Shown: positions 10,061 to 23,826 of the stretch, piece by piece
Layout: every line of letters starts with the position of its first letter
Position numbering within the stretch: position 1 is the first letter of the stretch
Assembly: GCF_016545825.1 (NCBI RefSeq)
Contig: NC_052619.1
Location: 70,938,115-71,002,114 of the forward strand
Origin: Eucalyptus grandis
Lineage: Eukaryota > Streptophyta > Magnoliopsida > Myrtales > Myrtaceae
Length of the DNA: 64,000 nt
Reading direction: 5' to 3'
Made by a program: the position numbers and the translations under genes
The notes under the pieces: generated by a model
What the model was told of the DNA's origin: nothing
Seen by the model: the letters and a program-made list of their open reading frames with translations, nothing else
The model's database searches: none

Positions 10061-13000
10061 ATGAATCTCCTCGCTCCCCTCCGCCCATCGCCCGCTCGTC
10101 CTTCTTCCCTCATCCGCTCAAATCCGCTCTCCAGGTTCATCCCCTCGCTCTCTCTCGAAAGCAAGAGGCCCGCGCATCGGAAATGCGAATTGTTCAGCTC
10201 GGCATTTCTTCAAACACGTCGTGTGCTGTGGGTTCTCTTGCTTTTTGGGCAAGTGGGTGTCTCTGTCTCTCTGTCTAGCGAGTCATGTGTGCGTTTCTCT
10301 CTGTGTTTCTTGAAGGGTCAGCGCTCGTGACGACTTCGCCATTGAAGCTCGGCACGTGAACTTCTCTGTCCCGACGAGGCAGGGGGCGCCTGTGTCCATC
10401 CTCAAGGACTGCTCCGTAAGCATTCCTGCGGGGCAACTCTGGATGCTTCTTGGCCCCAATGGGTGTGGGAAGTCGACTCTTTTGAAGGTGCTTTCACTCT
10501 TTTTCTTGTTGTCTAATTGGCTGATGGTGTTGTTATTCTTCGTGCACCTGACGATTTAGTCGTGTCGTTCAGATTCTTGCCGGTCTTTTGGCTCCAACTG
10601 GAGGGAAGGTGTATGTCAGGAGGCCCAGGAGTTTTGTTTTCCAAAATCCTGACCATCAGGTTAGTTTTTTCGTTCTCAACATGTTTGACAAGGTTCCGTT
10701 AGTAGGCTTTTTATATGCTTTGGACTGGGGATCTTTTAGCTGGTTCTTGTACCTGTAGAGATGTTTTTGTTCTTTAGTATATATGGAGATTGTAAGACCG
10801 AATGTAAACTTATTTTCTGGTTGTTGACAAGTGGAAGTTGGCTAATGTATGATAGAATTTCGGTTGGTTATGGTAAAATGAAGGTCATGTTGAAGAGTTG
10901 TTTTGCAAGATATCTGAGCAGGGACGATTTAGAATTGGGGTTGTAGACATTACTGTCCGAGTTATAGTTGGCATGGAAATGGCATGAAAGTTCTGATGTG
11001 TATCTCCATCCTAAAGCATTGCCTTTGTGAACTATTGGCTTTGTGCACAAGTAAAGGTTGAATTTAAAGTCAAACTTCCAACCATGTTGGTCAGTTTATA
11101 CTGAATTTGAGAGCACATATGTACTTCACTTCCATTCTTATGTAACTAATTGTAGTATTTACTAGCTGTCTGCTTTATATTAGTCACGATTGGCGTTCTG
11201 TGACACTTCTAATTGAGATCTGCTAAACCAAGTCAAAACCTCAAGGACCCTAGTACTTTTTTGGGTCAAAAGGACCCTAATATTTAAATGCCCTAAGAAC
11301 TTGAAGTAAATTTTCCTTCTGAAGCTAGTAGAAATGTAGCAACTCCTTGCAATAATGTCAAGAAATGCCTACATTAGGAGGATTGGAGCAGGTTTTGTTA
11401 AGTTGGGTTCATTGCTCAAACCCTATCCAGTTTGTTAATATGGATCCTGTGATCAAGACACTCTGGGCATGTGAAGCTATTTGCCAATTGTAAATGGTAT
11501 TGATGTCAGCTAGCACCTGGTATATTGTGAACATCCATTGAGAATGCATGTGCAACGCATGTAAGCACGTGTGTGCATACGTGCATAGTAGGAAGGGAGG
11601 GTTTCATCTTAGGTTATCTTTGGGATCATCTGCGAGTCCAAAAATATGCTCTATTTGATGATAGTAACAACTTGTGAGGGTTATTGTACACATATTGTCC
11701 GCTTTGGATACTAAATTCTCACGGTTTTGTTCCTTTCGGGGCAGCCCATACCTATCCCAAGAAAACGCGTATGTATAGTTAGAGGGACCTAAGCCACCCC
11801 TTAACAAAACATCGTCCTCGCTGTGGCCCCACACGCGGTTGAGAGTTGGCTTTGATATCCGTTGCTCTCGGGGCAGCCCATACCTACCCCAAGAAAACGC
11901 GTATGTATAGTTAGAGGGACCCAAGCCATCCCTTAACAAAACATCGTTCTCGCTGTGGCCCCACACACGGTTGAGAGTTGGCTCTGATACCCATTTCTCT
12001 CGGGGTAGGTTCCATTCCTCTCGGGACAGCCCATACCTACCCCAAGAAAATGCGTATGTACAGTTACCTTAACAAAACAAGGTCCTCGCTGTGGCCTTCT
12101 CTCGGTTTTGTTTCTCTTGGGCAGCCCATACTATCCCAAAAAAACACGTATGTACAGTTAGAGGGACTCAAGCCTTATAAGCTAGCTCAGGACTTCCTCA
12201 CTAGGCGATGTGGGACAAGAGAGGGACTCTTTCCTTGCGCACGTCCGGGGACCGAGGCGCAGACGCACCGCCATCCCTCTTCCCCGCGCACCATCACTTG
12301 GGTCATCACAATATTAGGAAGGGAGGGTTTTGTCTTTGGTTATCTTTGGGATCATCTGCAGGTCTAAAATATGCTCTATTTGATGATACCAATAACTTGT
12401 AAGTACATACCATTACCAGTGTTTTGCATGTTTCAGGTTGTGATGCCGACTGTGGAAGCTGATGTTGCATTTGGCCTTGGCAAATCCAACCTTACTCAAG
12501 AGGAAGTAAGGTCCAAGGTGTTCCAAGCTTTGGATGCTGTGGGCATGTCCGACTACATGCAAGTAGGTGATGGACACTTTTAAGTATACTATGATCTCTA
12601 GATCATTAGAATTATATGATGCTCACCTTGCAGAGACCAATTCAAACCCTCAGTGGTGGTCAGAAACAGAGGGTTGCCATTGCTGGTGCCTTAGCTGAAG
12701 CATGTAAAGTTCTGTTATTGGATGAGCTCACGACATTCTTAGATGAAACGGATCAGGTATTATCCCATGGGCTTGAGTAATTGCAAAATCAAATTCTTTT
12801 GAACTACGAATTATGTTCTAAAATAGATCTTGTTTTTTGGTTTGGATTCAGACTCGTTATTACATTGGTTTAAAAGAAAAAAATTGCATTCAGTTTACGT
12901 GTTTGAATTGGATATGTGAACTTGTCAACAGTTTATTCTCTAAATTAACTTAATATTCAGATAAGTTTGAGACTGAACCCTGTGCTTTCCTCATCTCACT

Positions 13001-13212
13001 AGATTGGTGTGATCAAAGCAGTAAAAAATTCTCTAGACAAATCGCAAGAAGTTACTGCATTATGGGTGACTCATCGGCTGGAGGAGCTAGAGTATGCAGA
13101 TGGTGCCATATACATGGAAGATGGGAAAGTTATTTCTTATGGAGATCCAGCCAGAATTACGGATCTCATCAAAGATAAGCAAGCAGCTTATATCAATGAC
13201 ATAAATTGTTGA
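10061..13212 (+). CDS. ABCI10: ABC transporter I family member 10, plastid ATPase
   Basis: Soluble ATP-binding subunit resembling the EcfA/CbiO ATPases of ECF-type importers; the Arabidopsis relative is plastid-targeted and essential for embryos (established knowledge). Exons: 10061-10227, 10316-10487, 10573-10659, 12437-12562, 12634-12756, 13003-13212; phases all agree and give 294 residues. Motifs: Walker A GPNGCGKS (102-109), Q-loop VFQNPDHQ, signature LSGGQ (190-194), Walker B VLLLDE (to 215) and H-loop WVTHR (H249). The first 55 residues are Ser/Arg/Pro-rich with almost no acidic residues, as in a chloroplast transit peptide. The exon 1 donor (CT/GTGGGT) was chosen because it alone restores phase; reading on reaches a stop at 10330. 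Intron 3 (1777 bases) is enlarged by a retroelement relic. Confidence 0.93.
11588..12402 (-). mobile_element. TRIM-like non-coding LTR retroelement relic in ABCI10 intron 3
   Basis: Two direct repeats of about 92 bases, 11588-11680 and 12312-12402, bracket about 630 bases of non-coding sequence. On the minus strand the inner part has TGTCCCACATCG (near 12210), a hallmark of plant TRIM/LTR ends, and two copies resembling the initiator-Met tRNA primer site (GGTATCAGAGCC near 11985 and a degenerate copy near 11855). No gag or pol frame is present. The minus orientation follows from these motifs. Exact borders and target-site duplication were not resolved. Confidence 0.6.
11737..12160. repeat. 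132-bp tandem repeat, about 3-4 copies
   Basis: Units starting CGGGG at 11737, 11869 and 12001 give a 132-base period; a further, shortened copy starts near 12115. Each unit has CAGCCCATACCTA, AAAACGCGTATGTA and AACAAAACATCGT blocks. The third copy has a 20-base insertion. It lies inside the retroelement relic. Confidence 0.8.
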
Positions 13213-14883
13213 CACTGTTGTTGTATGTTGATTGTTTGCATGATACGTAGAAAGAAAAGGCAACAAGAACGATTGATACCATCCCCTTTCTTAATGTGGG
13301 GTTGCGTCTTGCCTATGCTCTGGATTATTTATTGTGGGCACTGCATTTGAGTTGAAAGTTTGTTTCCATGATCAGTGCTCACAATGCAACATGTATAAAT
13401 GCAAATTATTTTTAGACGCAATACAATTTCTTTGATTGATATCTGTGTGCATGTGTACGGTGTGTCTAAATTTCTATAACACTACTTGAGAGACTTGGGA
13501 GTTGATTGTTTCTGTTGGTATTGTACAGAAGAAAAATCTTACATGATATTCATGTTTGGTAAAAATCAGCTTCTCTTTTTTGGTTTTAAGTTGCAACTCA
13601 CCCATTCATTGGCCTGGCTTCCCTCCCTCGCTTGGAGTGCAAATGGGTGGCCCTGGAAAGCATTCTACCTATGAACACTGATGCAACTGACTGGTCCGTT
13701 TGAGCATGTCTTATAAGAATGGCCCGATGCAATCCGAGGATGCTGATTTCTATAGCAGAAAGAATTCCGGTTTCTTCTTGCTGCAGCTTTGCCTCTGGCC
13801 AGGTTTTGCATAGTTCCCAAGTAGTCATAAGTGTTTAAAATAGGCATGGAAATGTTATGCCCTAGCAATGAATGCCAAGAACAGACATGACCATCGATTT
13901 TGTGTTGCGGTATTTTTGCTTCGAGTCCATCAAGATGAATCTCTCTCTCTCTAATAAACAGGTCATCTGCGAGAGCCAGTATAAAATATCCAGTTATACT
14001 CCAGAGGGAAAATGGTATCAGGGAATCCATTTTCGCGGAACACAAAATATGGAAGTAAACTGAAGGAAAATAAAGCTCAATTTAACACATGTGAAACCGG
14101 TACTTATCATGAATATGAACCAGAAAACTGATTTCTAGTTCTCAATCCAAAGACTTGGAAGGGTACTTATGTTCCGAATACTATGACCCCAATATCGAGC
14201 TGACTTGCTGCTGAGTTCAAGCAATTTGTACTCATCACATGAATCATAGAACAAGTTTCTACAATATTTCTTTTCGAGTGTAGTGGAAGCAAAAGTTCCC
14301 AGGAGAAAAGCAAGAAGAAAGAGTGCGTCATTCCAAGGTGTTTGCCCATGTGCTTCAATTGCCAACGGTGGATGTCTAGCTACTATGATCGGTTGATTGG
14401 CCACTGCAGCATGGTCCCCGTATAAATCTCTTGCGTAAGGTCAACGGCATTTTTGCATTTTTCTAACTGATGAACTTTGACTTTTCCTCCTGTTCGAGTT
14501 GAGCAAAACTGCACTAGCTTCCCACTTTGGTTTCAACCCCACATCCCGCATCCCGCATCCCGCATCTTGGTGTCATCTGACCAAACACTAGAAGTTGCTG
14601 AATCTATGATAACTCATCAAAATATTTAATATAATTAATGTGAACTGTCTCGACTTTTGAAGTGTTTTTGTAATCACGCATTGTACGAGAAATATGCCGC
14701 ATAAAAAATCAGGAACTTTCTTAAACAACGGGGAGAGCCAATATTTTTCGACGATATCTTTCGAAAAATTGAAATGAATAAATAATTCAATTTTGGGCAT
14801 AAAGAAAGAATATGAAAGTGATGCTGTGCCAAAGCTTCAAGAGGAGTTGACCATCCGGTCAAACATGGAGGATCTGCAAAACT
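13213..14883. other. ABCI10 3' UTR and intergenic spacer
   Basis: The region to about 13480 is likely 3' UTR. Beyond it there is no supported gene. A minus-strand frame of 89 codons (14404-14135) starts with a hydrophobic stretch but has no homology I recognise. A short CATCCCG triplication lies near 14543. Confidence 0.4.
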
Positions 14884-14907
14884 AGAGAGAGAGAGAGAGA
14901 GAGAGAG
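14884..14907 (+). repeat. GA microsatellite upstream of GONST1
   Basis: Uninterrupted AG dinucleotides just upstream of the presumed GONST1 leader exon. Confidence 0.75.
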
Positions 14908-14999
14908 CCTCCATTTTTCACTCAACCAAAAAGCCTGCACCCTTTCTCCCTTCCCCTTTTTTTGAATGGTCAACGCGCCAAGCTGTTTGCACTCTCCCC

Positions 15000-15231
15000 T
15001 CTCTCTTTGTCTTCCTTCCATGGTCGCCTGCTTCCATACATCGCCGGCTCGACGAATCGGGAAGCAAAAAGCTCCGGCCTTTGCAGCCTCTGCGGCCTCT
15101 TCCCTGCAAATTCTGTAGAATTCGTTGAGCTCGAGGAGCACGCCGCCGTCTCCGGCTCCGTCTCCGGCCCGATCTTCCGTTCCGGGTTGCGCCGATCTCT
15201 CTTGCCGGCGGGGGCGATTGCGAATTCGAAG
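15000..15231 (+). other. GONST1: Probable non-coding first exon of GONST1
   Basis: A GC-richer stretch ends in a strong donor (GAAG/GTAAGT) at 15231/15232. The next good acceptor before the GONST1 ATG is TACTGCAG ending at 16917, so a leader intron of about 1.7 kb is inferred. The exon's 5' end is a guess; an additional non-coding exon near 15830-15945 cannot be excluded. Confidence 0.45.
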
Positions 15232-15309
15232 GTAAGTTCGAATCTTTTCGCGTTTTTCGTTTCTGGGTTCTTTCTTCCGGCAATAGGGTTGATCAGTGCG
15301 CGATAAATT

Positions 15310-15311
<2 letters not shown>

Positions 15312-15344
<33 letters not shown>
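15312..15344 (+). repeat. CT microsatellite in GONST1 leader intron
   Basis: About 16 CT units just downstream of the presumed leader-exon donor. Confidence 0.85.
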
Positions 15345-15348
<4 letters not shown>

Positions 15349-16928
15349 TTATCTGCCTCGTTGCTTCATCACCTGCTCCGACTACTTCCGCGAGTGTCAA
15401 GTATGTGGGAATTGCCGTTATTCCATTTCTGGAAAGGTGATGAAGTTGGCAATTTTGGTATGACTGGTTAATTTGGAAGGATTTGCATCGGCTGCTGGAT
15501 TCGTTCTTTTTGTGTCAGTAGCTGATCTACATGTTGTGTATGTAAAGCAATTTCTGACCCGTATTAAAAGTATGGTCAGTTCAGTCTTCTTGGGTTAGAG
15601 GGACCTCGGTCATGCCTGGAAGCACTTATTCAATTGTAGATTGATGTGAGTTAATGATTGGATCGAATGATGGGATGTCTCATGTTTCTAGTTAAAATTA
15701 TCTTCTTGTGAGAGAGGATGGTGCTAGCGATTTCGGATTGTATGTTTTTGCGTGCAAAAGTTAGTTGGTTCTTGGGTTCTTTCTGAATGCTGTAGACATC
15801 TTATGACAAGAACTTTCATCTTTAGGTGCTCCAACAGATTCTTTAATCATAAGTGTGAGAGGGAATCATCAGAGGATATTGGCGCCAAAAACGGGTTTTG
15901 CGCTGCAAATTCCCGGACCTCAATAGAAATCTAGGTTAGGACAGGTCCGGTGAGACTTGGTGAGAGGTACGCTGTCGGTAACGCAATACTCTAAACTTCC
16001 ACTGCATATTGTTTGCTTTACCTAGTTACAATACCTTTTGTTAGCCACAGTTTACTAGTTGATACTTGACTTTCTAGAATTTAGTTCTTCAGCCATTGAT
16101 AGAAGAAGGCACTTAGTTATACTTGTACATGGTGACAACTCGAAATCACTGCTGTGTTGGTCATTTATTAGCTTATTGTTTCTTGTCCTCATCTGTTCTG
16201 CCTTTGCCTTGTTGCTTGCTTTTGTTAATTAGAGTATATTCTTTTATTCTATTATTTTATTATTTTGCTCTCATGCCTGAAACCTATAGGTGTATTAGTT
16301 TGTGGTTTTTTTTCCAGACTGATGGTGTATTGTAAGTGAAAATGAGCAATTAGTTTGAGTGATGCAACTGCAGTGTGATGTGCACTGTGGAAGGAGGAAA
16401 ACACAAGAAATGAAGAAAAACAGAATCAGGTGAAACCTGTGAACCGGATTGGATGTGAAGGGGTTTAATTGGTCAGTTAGTGTCCTTCTCTCAAGCTTGG
16501 TTCCCGGTTTCAGAATGAATAATTCCCAACCAAAAAAATTTGGTTCGATGTAGTTGACAATGTTGAATTGGATTGGACCAGTCAGTCCACAACCCCAGTT
16601 ATGACCCCATACCTTGAACCTATCTTTTGCCATTAGGTTCTCCAGTTTTTGGCCTCTATCCACCTTGGTCCCTAACCCATCTTGGAACTCATTCAATTAT
16701 GCTGGAGTCATAGGCTTCCCTGCTCCTTCCTAATCTGATTTCTCATCTCGCATTGAAGTGTTAAATGTATTGTGACTGTAAGGTGAATCTTACCTTTTCC
16801 TTGCTCTATTCTAAGTTTTATCTTCCTGGCTATTACTCCTTATTATGCATAGACGATCTTCATTTTATTTTTTATTTTTATTGGGTCATAAACAATCCTT
16901 CATGTTGTTTACTGCAGATTATCACACA

Positions 16929-19900
16929 ATGAAACCTTTGGAAAATGGGGACTCTGATTTGGAAGGTGGAAGGCTGGGAAAAGACAGAGAGAGAACAACA
17001 AGAAGTGGAAGGACATTTAAAATGCACAACCAGGCCTTGTTATCTGGGCTTGCATATTGCATGTCATCCTGCAGCATGATCCTGGTCAACAAGTTTGTAC
17101 TCTCCAGCTATGATTTCAATGCAGGCATATCATTGATGCTCTACCAGGTGCTTTTTCCTGCTGTGTTAGTTTTGCTTTACCCGATTGTTCCCATGTTAGG
17201 ATATGTGCTGAATATCTGATGGCTTTATGCGATTACTGACATAGCCTGTAACTCTCTTTGGAATTGCAGAATCTTGTGTCAGTTATCATTGTGTCTACAT
17301 TGAGCCTTTTCGGTGTGATATCGACAGAACCACTGACTTTAAATTTGATTAAGGTCTGGTTGCCTGTGAACGTAATATTTGTTGGAATGCTCGTTACGAG
17401 CATGTTTAGGTATGTTGATTCTTCCCCCCCTGGGGAAATTAAAGTCTTTCACTACTTGGCATTGGCCTTTTTTTTTATGTCCACATCTTTTCTGAAATTG
17501 GAAGTCTCCTAGCATGCATATATATCCTAGTCATTCAATCGATTAAGATTACATGTCTTGGTGAGAGTTAATTCAATGCAGCTTTTTGGTAAGTTGGAAT
17601 AATCTTCTGCATCCCTGTGGAAGCATAGCAAATTGATCGTGGATTGTCTGTTTATACTGTTCTAAAGGAAGAGCTAAATTAAATGGCTATTTATGTTTGA
17701 AATTTTCCCTTCATCATCATTGTCCCTGATGCTTTTCATTAACCATCCTATCAAGAGGTGTAATTAAGTGTTAAATCTACAATTCTACGTTCTTATGACG
17801 ATTTTCAATGTAAAAGACTTGAAAGTACAAACTTACTTAATCTGATGTGCATATGAGCTTTCCAATAAACTTTAATCTATATTTTATTCTCTGGGTTAAA
17901 TGCCGCTATCAGTATTCTCTAGGAGTACCTTGTGTATATCTTTTGTGGTTCACCACCTAATTTTGATGACAACTCCCCAAAAACTTATCTTAGAGAGAGT
18001 TTACAGTACTTGTTACTAGATGATTGGTATGGATGGGCATATAGGGTGCTTAGATGGTGATTCGAGTTCCTAAATACACAAAGTTTCCCATTGTAGGATC
18101 CATGTATATTTGAATTCTTAAACCATGTTTGCTAATTCAATGCAGACATTACTCGTCATAAAACATGAAATTTCATATCTCATTGGACAGTTGCGCTGAA
18201 CTCATTAATCTCTTTACTTTTTTCCCTCCATCTGGTAAATGATACTGAACTCCGATCTTCCCCTTTTTTTTTTCAGTTGATTTGGGATTACAGTGAGAAA
18301 AACCAGGTTTTGGTTTCTATGCAGGGCCATCCATTTTAGTCTGTGAATGGGGCAGTGAGAATTTAGCTTTTAGCATGTGGAATCGACTGAACTGCACATG
18401 CTAAAAAATACATATATAATACCAGCATAAATCATTTAGAATATCTTTGTAATATGAAAAATTGGAATAATATTTCATTTCAAAGCATGAAATGGAAAGT
18501 CCTTTCTTGGGGCTTAATGAATTTATGCCTTTTTCTTGTAAGCATTTCATTTATTTCCTGTCTTTTGCCCCCAAATTCCTGTCACATGGTTGTGATTCAA
18601 AACCAGCTGTTTTATTGCGAAATGTCTTCATCATCTTTCCCTCTTTAAACCTCAAAATTTCATCCATAAGATTATCTCAATTTTTTTCAATGAGTCAATT
18701 AAATTGACTCGTCTTTGTTGTTTCTGCAGCTTAAAGTACATAAATGTTGCCATGGTTACTGTCCTGAAGAATGTTACAAATGTGATTACAGCAGTTGGGG
18801 AGATGTACCTATTTAGTAAGCATCATGATAATAGAGTTTGGGGTGCCTTGTTCTTGATGGTATGTTTCTGACTTTTCGTTTAATTTCATGGGGACCAAGA
18901 TCAAGATTGACAATTTCCAGTTACAGAGAAAGCTTATACTTGCATAACAGAATGTATATAAGCAAAAAATTGGTCCACCTGATGGAAGCATTGACTCATC
19001 TTGCTGAGGTGTTTTTATGAATGGAGCAAGCATTATTCTGGTGTATTGAATCTTCTGTTAACTCCATGAGAGAATGTAAATGTCCATACATCTTCTATTG
19101 GCCAACAGATCTGTGATGCGTTTAATAAGCCATTGCATTGTTGTAGCTGCATGCTCTTTGCCATTGGTTCTTCTGCGCTTTAAATTTCCATCAGTAGTCT
19201 CTGCAGAAAGATTAGCTCTCTCGTATGATTGTGCTTAGTTTTCCTCTTTTTGATGGATTGCTACTTTAGGAAATTTCATGAATTCGGAAATGTATAACTA
19301 CTGAAGGTTTTGCTTAATTTGGCAGATCATTTCAGCAATTTCTGGAGGGATTACTGATTTGTCTTTCCATGCAGTTGGCTACGCATGGCAGATCACTAAT
19401 TGTTTCTTAACAGCGTCATATTCAGTAAGTATGCTCAAGGTTCCTTAATGTCATGTGGAAGTTTCAATTACCTATTTTAGACGTTTGACAGAGTGTAGAA
19501 TTTGCATTAATGATACTATAATTAGGACCATTGAGATCAGATAAACTTTGCAAGTTTCAAAGGAAATCTGTGGAAGTACTTCTCACTAGTTGTTTCAAAT
19601 CAGAACTGCTATGGTTTCCCTGCTTCTACTTTTAAAGATTTGCCAAATGCTTATACAAACTGCTGAAACTTCTAAAAAATCTAGAATAGACTCCCTGAGC
19701 AACCCTCTCAAACAGGTGGGCCTTCTCTAGATGAACAGATGAAATCGCATATATTGTGCATAAATTAATTAGATGAGAATTTGGTCTTTAGTTAATTATA
19801 AGTGCAATGTAAGTGTCCATACTGCCATATTCCTATTTTTGTTCCCAGTGGTTGTTAAAACTACATGAGGTTATCCTGACTGGGTTATGGGATCTATCAT

Positions 19901-22444
19901 CCTTTTCTCTCACCAAGCTCTTCTACTTGTTTGAGTTACCAATTGAGATGGAACTGGTGTGCGTCCATTTATCCATTTACTCTTTTTGTCTAATGCAGCT
20001 AACACTACGTAGAGTCATGGATACAGCAAAGCAAGTCACAAAATCTGGAAACTTGAATGAGTTCTCCATGGTCCTTCTAAACAATACCCTCTCTTTGCCC
20101 CTTGGAGTTATTCTTATATGTGTTTTCAATGAGGTGGACTATCTGATTAGCACGTGAGTTTTCTCTTTCTTCATTTCATGATTATTTAAGTGCCCTGTGA
20201 TCTTGTTAAAGTTGTTTTCCTTTGATTTTTGTATTCTTGGTATGTTTGTAAAATCTTTTGCTGATCGGTGACTGAACTCAAGCTTATATGAGTTTATTGG
20301 CTGCCTTCAACCTGGTGGCAATTTATTTGTCCTTGACCATTAGCTGGAATCTCATGTGGCTGTGTATCGTGCTTTTTTTTCTTTCACTTTTAAGTAGCCT
20401 TGCACTTCATTTCTTTTGCTAATTTTTCTCTTTGACGTCTGAAGATGTTATTTTGACAATGTGTTATGTTGACGCTCATATTAACCCAGTGGATACCTGT
20501 CACTTGTGATTGAAATAAGTTGAGGATGTCCTATGTAATATGAAGTGACAATGTTTTCATGATTTTGCTGTTTCTATCGATTACAACATGTTATTAAGCT
20601 TCAAATTGTTTTCTAGTCAAGAAATCATGCTTGCATGATATGGGCAATATGTAGTTTTAAACCTGTTATAATCAAGCTTATGATATTTTCTTTGTATTTA
20701 TGTAATTGCAGTCCTCTTTTAAGGTTACCAACCTTTTGGTTGGTGATGACATTTAGTGGAATTCTTGGGTTGGCTATAAGCTTTTCTTCTATGTGGTTTC
20801 TTCATCAAACAGGGGCCACCACTTACAGGTTTGAACATCAAGTTTGCTCTGTCTGATATCAATACAATATTGTGCAAGCTTTGGGTTTCTTGGACAGTGA
20901 TTACTGCTTATTGTGGTTTACTGAAGAAATCCTGTTTTTGGCCAATATATAGACTTTAAACAACTAGCAGACAAACTGTAATTTTTTGCCCATGGGAACA
21001 TGTGTGTGACTTCCTGATAGTTGAGCCCTGATTGCTCTCTGAAGGGTGACTAAGAAAATTTCTACTCAGCTTTAGGAAGAAATTGAGAAAAACATGAACC
21101 CTAAGTACGTGTTGACTTAAGAAATTTTTGCTCTTATGTTGACGTTTTTCATTAGCTTTTCTGAGTCACTTTTAGTTTAAACCCCCAAGTCCTAGTTGGA
21201 AAATTTTTGATGGAGAGTGTCTTGTTAGCTCAAGTCGTGTGGATCCTCACCTCTTATGTCAGTAAAAGCGTGCTGCTCTTACTCTTTTATTTCACATGTA
21301 TTTCTATCAGGTTTAGTTCTTGGAACATTATACTATGTTTCACTTGTCTTTTATGTTGTGTTTTTACTTAAATGCCCTTGCCATCCTGTGGGCTTGGAAG
21401 CTGAGCAAAACAATATTTTCAAAAATCTCGACCTGAATTTTAATTCTCTGTATGGTTACATCTTGTTGCATGTAGTTATGTTAGGTTGAGGTTGGAGATA
21501 GCTAGCTTTCTTACACTTTGAGATATGCTGATATATGCAGGTTAAATCTTCTTGCCAACTTGCATGTTCCTTCTATACTTGACAATTATCTAAAATCATT
21601 TGCACTGTCAAAAATATCATCTGTTCTTTTGTCGATTTCAGGTTTTTCTTCTTAAAAAGTTTGTGTATTTTCCAAGCTGCATGGTCAAATAATATCAAAC
21701 AATAACACCGATAAACAAGTTTGGAACAATTGGATGATGACCTAAGTTTTTATTTGTGATTGAGTTGTCTGGTCCCCATCGCTGTTTAGTGTAAACAAAT
21801 GAATTGATTTAGCAATTTAAACAGTCAAGGTTTAGCGCCTGTTTATGTATACTGAATAAAGGAAAGAAGGAAGATGTAGGATTTGCCAGTTACCAACATC
21901 ATACTTTTGTTACTGGCCAACTATTTAGCTGACGATTTGTGAAGTCTAATAGGCAATCGTCGCATCTTTTATTTGCCTTTTCTTGACACAAACAATCCCC
22001 CTCTTTCCCTTCTTGATCAAAATTATCAAAAGATTGGAAAATTAAAAATTATCCTTGGTCTTGACCCATGAAAGAGTTGAATATGTGAGTAGAATATAAT
22101 TCATTTTCGCAATATGACCTTTTGAAAATATGTGATAGGATGGACTTCGAAGTAAAATGGATTCTAATCATGTAAACAATACGTGGACGATCTCTCATAC
22201 CAGATGCCATATGCAGCCTTGTAGGTTCATTAAATAAGATCCCATTGTCTATTGCTGGCATCCTCCTGTTCAAAGTACCGACTAGTTTGGAAAACTCTGC
22301 AAGCATCCTCTTTGGTAAATTTTCTCCCTCTGGTCTTCACTATACCAGCACAGCCACAGAATATTATGTCACGTGTTATTGTGTCCTGCAGGTCTTTTGG
22401 CTGGAGTATTTTTTGCGAGAGCCAAAATTCGGGAGAGATCATAA
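16929..22444 (+). CDS. GONST1: GONST1-type Golgi GDP-mannose/nucleotide-sugar transporter
   Basis: Multi-pass Golgi antiporter importing GDP-sugars (GDP-mannose in Arabidopsis GONST1) for glycosylation, including glycolipid mannosylation (established knowledge). Exons: 16929-17147, 17270-17409, 18730-18859, 19326-19424, 19999-20153, 20712-20828, 22217-22314, 22392-22444; phases agree and give 336 residues against about 333 in Arabidopsis. Recognisable blocks: SGLAYCMSSCSMILVNKFVLS, then LTSMF-like VTSMF, LKNVTNVITAVGEMYLF, GYAWQITNCFLTASYS, SMWFLHQTGATTYS and the nucleotide-sugar motif GSLNKIP (290-296). The C-terminus ends ARAKIRERS. The ATG at 16929 follows a splice acceptor by 11 bases. 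Exons 5-8 and the 3' flank recur in decayed form near 31.9-34.6 kb. It is convergent with DA1-like copy A. Confidence 0.95.
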
Positions 22445-23826
22445 TTCCAAGTTGTTAATCAAACACTTGTTGCATGGCTATTCTACGTTTTTCGCACATC
22501 AAAGATCATCGCTGCTTTCTATTTTGGTGAGAGGGAAATTAACTACACTCCACTGCTCATCAGCTCAATTTCTTCCTGTTGCTGAGGGTTTGTGCTCTAC
22601 TTCTCTTTGCTTGAAAGAGAGGAATTTTGTGGGCTTGGGCAGTCGGGATCTTCTCTGTTGTATTCCAGAAAGAGGTTGCTTGCTAATTGTTGTGTTAGGA
22701 AATATACCAGATTTATATTGTGTTGCTTGAGAGTGACTTTCATCTTGGCTGTATTGATGAAGAGAGCGACTTGGCTAGCAATAGCGCTGTAGTAGAAAGC
22801 AGACTTCGCCTTATACATCTATGCAACAATTCTTTCTGCTGTTTGGTGGAATTTATATGTAGAAACTGCTCAACAGAGAGAAATGGAAGTATGACACGAT
22901 CATTGTTAATTGCTTTAGCTTGTTCTGCATATATGATGTCTTGTGTCAATAGCTATGGAGGCCATGACATTTACAGCGAGCATTATGATTGGGGGTGTTA
23001 AATATTACGTACGCAAATTAAAAGGCCTGAACAAACTGCTGGTTCTCTTAGATCTCCCATGGCAAACGATCACCTGAAATATTGATCCTTAGTCCTGTCG
23101 TACGCCCTATGCGAATGAAGCTTTGATGTTTGTTGTTTGGGCAAACTACGGTATTTGCGGATTACCATAGGCCTACTTCCAAGAGCGTTAAGTCTGAGGC
23201 CAACTGGCCATCAGCTCAGCTTGGGACAAAAATATCATGCAGTTTGTGGTAGTTGGAGAAGCAGTGATGCCTCCATGGTTGCCGGTTATGATTCGTTAAG
23301 GTTAGCAGTTGTTGGTTGAAGTATGCGAACGCTGGAGTTTGACTGCTCGTAATCCTTAAATTTCTAAATTGTAGGAAGGTGTTGAAGCTTGATTAATCAT
23401 AGTCCTTCAGTGATTCACTATGAACTGATTTATGCCGTCCCGGGTTATTAGGTACCCCAGAGTTGGGAACTGAACTGTTTGAACAAAAGCTAATTCCAGA
23501 AGAACTGACGCAGCGACTCTGCAAGATGAGATACATTGGCATGACAACGAATTCCTCATGATGAACCCAGCATTACACCTAGATGGAAAAATGTATAAGC
23601 AATGCACATATGCACTACCCCGACCCCTTTTCTGTTACTTTAGAAAATAGAATATATTATCTTATTATACCCCTGGTTCTGACATCTGCTATATAAACGT
23701 CAAGCAAATTTGATTGCTTATAAATTCATAAGTTCTACTTATAATCTTGCTTGAGCTGTATTAAGTCACTAATGCAAGGCAACTAACCACTGAAAATCAA
23801 AGTTCCACAGACAGCCACTTAATAAA
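22445..23826. other. Spacer between convergent GONST1 and DA1-like A
   Basis: Holds both 3' UTRs. No additional gene is seen; the short frames here are not kept open in the duplicated copy at 34600-35937. The DA1-like poly(A) region lies probably within 23630-23820 (several AATA/TATA-rich stretches). Confidence 0.45.

Noticed and set aside
14135..14404. Minus-strand 89-codon frame with a hydrophobic segment
   Set aside because: The start looks protein-like, but there is no recognised homologue, no support from splice sites and no conservation evidence; left as spacer.
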